From Microtetraspora glauca (GTDB lineage: Bacteria; Actinomycetota; Actinomycetes; Streptomycetales; Streptomycetaceae): a DNA stretch of 64,000 bases. The translations under genes were made by a program, and so were the position numbers. Below are positions 61,554 to 64,000 of the stretch, one piece after another. The stretch is from the NCBI GenBank assembly GCA_000721275.1, contig JOFO01000021.1, forward strand, positions 40,915 to 104,914, in the 5' to 3' direction. Positions within the stretch are counted from its first letter, which is position 1; every line of letters starts with the position of its first letter. The notes beneath the pieces are model-generated. The model did no database searches. It was not told where the DNA came from and saw nothing but the letters and a program-made list of their open reading frames with translations.

Positions 61554-61622
61554 TGGGGCCACTTCAAACCGTCCGTCGGTGGGGCCAGACGAAGCCGTTC
61601 CCCTGGGGCCAAAGAAGACCGT
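61554..61622 (-). repeat. cluster of three 19-bp repeats (minus orientation)
   Basis: On the minus strand: ACGGTTTGAAGTGGCCCCA (61572-61554), ACGGCTTCGTCTGGCCCCA (61598-61580) and ACGGTCTTCTTTGGCCCCA (61622-61604). The start-to-start spacings are 26 and 24 bp, matching the 24-bp step of the cluster at 60979-61085. Confidence 0.85.
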
Positions 61623-62264
61623 CCTAGACACTCGGTACGTGCCCGGAAACGGCCAGAGCCTGACAGTGCAGCGGGCGCCGGCCCAGGGCGACTCCTCGGC
61701 CTCGACCGCTCCGCCGGGGATCTCCCAGGGCTCCCCATACCGGGGCGCAGCCGGGGGAAGAGCGCCGCCGGTGCGCAGCAGGGCCGTTGATGCGGAGTGA
61801 AGGCCCGGCGCTTCGCTTCGGGCGGTGCGCAGCGAAGCCGTTCCGCTGCGCTCCACGGTGGGGCTGCTGCGCAGCCCGGTGAGCGCCCTCCGCTTCGCTC
61901 CGGGCGTTGCGGAGCGGCGGCGGGGTGCTGCGCACCCCGCAGTGGGGCCCGGGCCCTTCGCGCCCGGGGGTGCGTAGCGGCCCCGTTGCGCTGCGCTCCA
62001 CGGGGCCGTTCCGCTGCGCTCCACGGCAGTGAGGCTCGGCCGCTTCGCGGCCGACGGGGGTGGGGCGGGGCCGCCCGACCGTGGAGTGTACGGGCCGTGC
62101 CAGCCGGTCAAGGGCGCCTTGCGGCGGCGCTACGCGCTGGGCTACGCCCACCCTTGACAGTCTGGCTCCACGGCAGGCCGCGTCAGCGGCCCGGACACCC
62201 TGACGGCTCGGCAGGTGAGGGGGCGACAGGTGCCCGAAAACCCGTTCTGAACTGGCGTTTTCCA
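61623..62264. other. subtelomeric repeat-rich sequence, no gene seen
   Basis: Dense in short GC palindromes with GCGAAGC, GCTGCGC and GCGCAGC cores, like the terminal region. A motif CCGTT(C/G)CGCTGCGCTCCA followed by CGG occurs three times, at 61838-61858, 61983-62003 and 62006-62026. No coding pattern was seen. Confidence 0.6.
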
Positions 62265-62293
62265 TAGACGAATGGGTTTTGGTGCGGTAAAGT
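62265..62293 (+). promoter_or_regulatory. putative promoter of the 395-residue protein gene
   Basis: TAGACG (62265-62270) and TAAAGT (62288-62293) are 17 bp apart in a locally AT-rich stretch, 72 bp upstream of the start codon. Confidence 0.5.
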
Positions 62294-62364
62294 TGTCCTT
62301 GTTGGAAGGGGCGGCACACCCCGACCGGCACCAAACGCGAACTACTTCGAAAGGAGGGCCCACC

Positions 62365-63552
62365 GTGGCCCGATCCCTTCTGCCTCAGCACATCGAGGAC
62401 GCCCGCGCGGCCGTCCCCGTGCTCGACTCCCTCCCCGCCAAGGGCTACCCCGGCTACACCGGCGGGACCGGCCGCCTGCGCAGCATCGGTCAGCTCTACG
62501 ACCGCACCAAGGTCTTCGGCCGGATCACCCTCTCGCCCGACGAGGCATACGCCCTCACCAACAAGCGCGCCCCCCACGCCCTGTACGAACTGATGGTCAT
62601 CTCCGGCGGCACGTCCCAGCGCCCCGGCCTGCACGACCACTCCGCCGAGTTCGTCCGGGGACTGGGCATCATGGCCGACGCGTTCGCCGCCCACTGCCGC
62701 CCCTACGACCTCACCCCCGTGGTCTCGTGGAGCTACGACCCCGCCACCCTGGACCGCGAGTCCATCCAGGGCGAAAAGCGGTTCCACGCCCACCTCGTCG
62801 GCCGCACCCTGGCCGAACGGGCGACCGTCGCGGCCAAGGCGGTCCCCGCCGGACAGCTCTCCGCCACCCGCGCCCGCCGCATCGTCGAAGAAGCGTCCGT
62901 CCTCGGCTCCCTCATCAGCGCCGACATCGTGGACCTGGACGCCCTGCGCGTCCTCGCCCCCGTCCCGGCCCTGAGCACCCCCACAGCCACCGTGACCGCA
63001 CAGTTCGAACTCCCCGACGGCTGGACCAGCCTCACCCACCCCGCCCTGTACGACGACATCACCTACATCCACCGCAAGCTGCGCCGGACGTACGACGAGA
63101 TCGTCCGCGTCGCCACCACCGGCACTACCGGCCACTGGCAGCGGCCTATGGTCCGAGAGTTGGACCCCGACGACATCAGCGTCCCCCTGCGCCCCGCCAC
63201 CCGCGCCGTCCTCGCGCACTACCTGCGCGCCCTGCGGCCGGAAGCGCTGGCGGAGGGCCGGGGGCGGGACCGGGCCCGCGACACCCACGTCTACCCGCTC
63301 GCCGATCTGGCGTACGCCGTCACGATCGCCGAACAGGCCGGAAAGGTCTACCTGCACCTGCGGGTGAACCTTTTCTCGGACCTCGGCGGGGCCGGAATCA
63401 GCATCATTGACGGCGTGATCGTCAAAACGAAGAAGGGAGTAAGCACGCTCATGCCCGCCGACATCGCGGGCCGGGAAGCATTCCAGGCCGAATACCTCAG
63501 CCGGATTCCGCGACACCCGTACGCCGCCCGGATCTTCTTCCCGGGCGTCTAG
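62365..63552 (+). CDS. unrecognised 395-residue telomere-proximal protein
   Basis: The last gene before the chromosome end. GTG 62365 has AAGGAGG eight bases upstream; the open frame from 62272 lies partly in the promoter and is not used. The protein is soluble, with no signal or membrane segment. Notable parts are DRTKVFGRITLSPDEAYALT, YELMVISGGTSQRPGLHDHS, a histidine-containing strand GEKRFHAHLVGRTLAER, and DGWTSLTHPALYDDITYIHR with KLRRTYDEIVRVATTGTTGH. The C-terminal half includes THVYPLADLAYAVTIAEQAG and VYLHLRVNLFSDLGG. The HAH strand recalls HIT/nucleotidyltransferase folds or metal sites only weakly. I do not recognise a family. Its own promoter and a strong terminator show a complete single-gene unit. 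The last 150 bp are lower in GC than the rest. Confidence 0.8.
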   Translation: MARSLLPQHIEDARAAVPVLDSLPAKGYPGYTGGTGRLRSIGQLYDRTKVFGRITLSPDEAYALTNKRAPHALYELMVISGGTSQRPGLHDHSAEFVRGLGIMADAFAAHCRPYDLTPVVSWSYDPATLDRESIQGEKRFHAHLVGRTLAERATVAAKAVPAGQLSATRARRIVEEASVLGSLISADIVDLDALRVLAPVPALSTPTATVTAQFELPDGWTSLTHPALYDDITYIHRKLRRTYDEIVRVATTGTTGHWQRPMVRELDPDDISVPLRPATRAVLAHYLRALRPEALAEGRGRDRARDTHVYPLADLAYAVTIAEQAGKVYLHLRVNLFSDLGGAGISIIDGVIVKTKKGVSTLMPADIAGREAFQAEYLSRIPRHPYAARIFFPGV

Positions 63553-63558
63553 CCGAAA

Positions 63559-63589
63559 GGCGGAACGGGGGCAGTGCCCCCGTTCCGCC
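63559..63589 (+). terminator. hairpin terminator
   Basis: GGCGGAACGGGGGC and GCCCCCGTTCCGCC pair perfectly over 14 bp around AGT, six bases after the stop codon. Confidence 0.8.
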
Positions 63590-63600
63590 AATCCAACATG

Positions 63601-63620
63601 CTGCATCAAACCTGATGCAG
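63601..63620. promoter_or_regulatory. inverted repeat of unknown role
   Basis: CTGCATCA and TGATGCAG flank a 4-base centre. It is AT-richer than the telomeric palindromes around it and has a different core, so it could be a protein-binding site rather than part of the telomere fold. Confidence 0.5.
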
Positions 63621-63788
63621 CCCACCCGCCCCCACCCCCTCCCGTAGCCAGCCGCCCGCGAATGCGGGCCGGGCCCGGGAGCGCAGCGGACGGGCCCACC
63701 ACCCTCCACCCGCACCGGGACTGACGGCCCGCCAGCCAGGCGGGTGGAGCGCAGCGGAGCCCGCGCCCTGAAGCGCAGCGAAAGGGCC

Positions 63789-64000
63789 CCCTGGGGGCTG
63801 CGCCCCCAGGGAGTGAACCCCCGGGCTTCGCCCGGGGGTTCACGGTCCCGCGAAGCGGGACCCTGTCCGGCTGCGCCGGACAGACGGAGCGCAGCGGAGT
63901 CCCCGGGCTTCGCCCGGGGCGGGGCGCGAAGCGCCCCGGCTCACCGCCCCGCTGCGCGGGGCGGTTCGCTGCACCGCGCGCAGCGCGGTGGTACCCGCTC
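63789..64000. other. telomere-type terminal palindromes (end of the linear molecule)
   Basis: Perfect stem-loops follow one another with three-base tips: 63789-63811, 63813-63843, 63844-63862, 63863-63883, 63901-63919, 63920-63938, 63944-63964 and 63972-63990. Their tips all have the form GC-GNA-GC on one strand. The window ends in GTACCCGCTC; read from the end, the other strand is GAGCGGGTACCAC, then a GCTGCGC hairpin, then GCGAAC. From memory this matches the conserved Streptomyces terminal sequence CCCGCGGAGCGGGTACCAC, lacking only its first six bases. In such telomeres a protein-primed synthesis fills the 3' overhang, which folds through these palindromes. Confidence 0.85.

Noticed and set aside
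1..64000. tRNA, rRNA and riboswitch genes
   Set aside because: Read for conserved tRNA T-arm/CCA ends and rRNA blocks; none recognised. A covariance-model scan would be decisive.

Overview
The window is GC-rich actinobacterial DNA: GTG starts are frequent, GTGA start/stop overlaps recur, and the gene families are typical of Streptomyces. Its right edge reads into a run of GC-rich palindromes with GCGNAGC-type tips and stops in GTACCCGCTC. From memory this matches the inner part of the conserved Streptomyces telomere, about six bases short of the molecule's end. The window is therefore probably the last 64 kb of a linear chromosome arm, or of a large linear plasmid. The many broken genes, mobile remnants and accessory functions fit an arm end.

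Layout, left to right. 0-3.6 kb: a truncated lipoprotein gene, then an AfsQ1/Q2-like two-component system with a GerMN-type lipoprotein. 3.6-10.7 kb: small redox and SRPBCC genes, an aldo/keto reductase pseudogene split by a local inversion, and a TetR regulator whose three matching 20-bp operators sit at its own gene, an oxidoreductase and an SRPBCC gene. 11-18.7 kb: carotenoid genes, crtYU (+) facing crtEIB plus a Rieske gene (-). 19-24 kb: a secreted-protein gene with an internal amber codon, and an M20 amidohydrolase/MFS pair (the MFS gene is frameshifted) beside a tandem Lrp/AsnC regulator. 24.3-29 kb: a beta-lactam group with a Tat-exported class A beta-lactamase, a MecA_N-type PBP, a LysR regulator and a cytoplasmic BlaB-like serine protein.

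30-41 kb: a 2083-residue RHS/YD-repeat protein with a distinct C-terminal domain, followed by a repressible-looking promoter and a small membrane protein, then scattered small genes and a calcium-binding EF-hand protein. 41.6-48.2 kb: an IS5-family remnant, a secreted multi-module carbohydrate enzyme, a decayed SpoIIE-type phosphatase and an intact GAF-SpoIIE paralogue. 48.8-57.2 kb: isochorismatase-like hydrolase, HSL-type hydrolase, MDR oxidoreductase, a large LAL/LuxR regulator, VanZ, DUF4230 and DUF2716 genes. 58.4-64 kb, subtelomeric: a leader-bearing type I-E CRISPR array with no cas genes in the window, a helix-turn-helix protein, a P-loop kinase-like protein, two clusters of a 19-bp repeat around a small membrane protein, an unrecognised 395-residue protein, and the telomere.

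Genes working together: crtE (GGPP), crtB (phytoene), crtI (lycopene), crtY (beta-carotene) and crtU (aromatic rings) predict isorenieratene-type carotenoids. The LysR gene probably controls the divergent PBP gene and perhaps the beta-lactamase. The TetR regulator probably controls the quinone-reductase-like enzyme and the SRPBCC protein together. All function calls come from reading the sequence; no database search was run.
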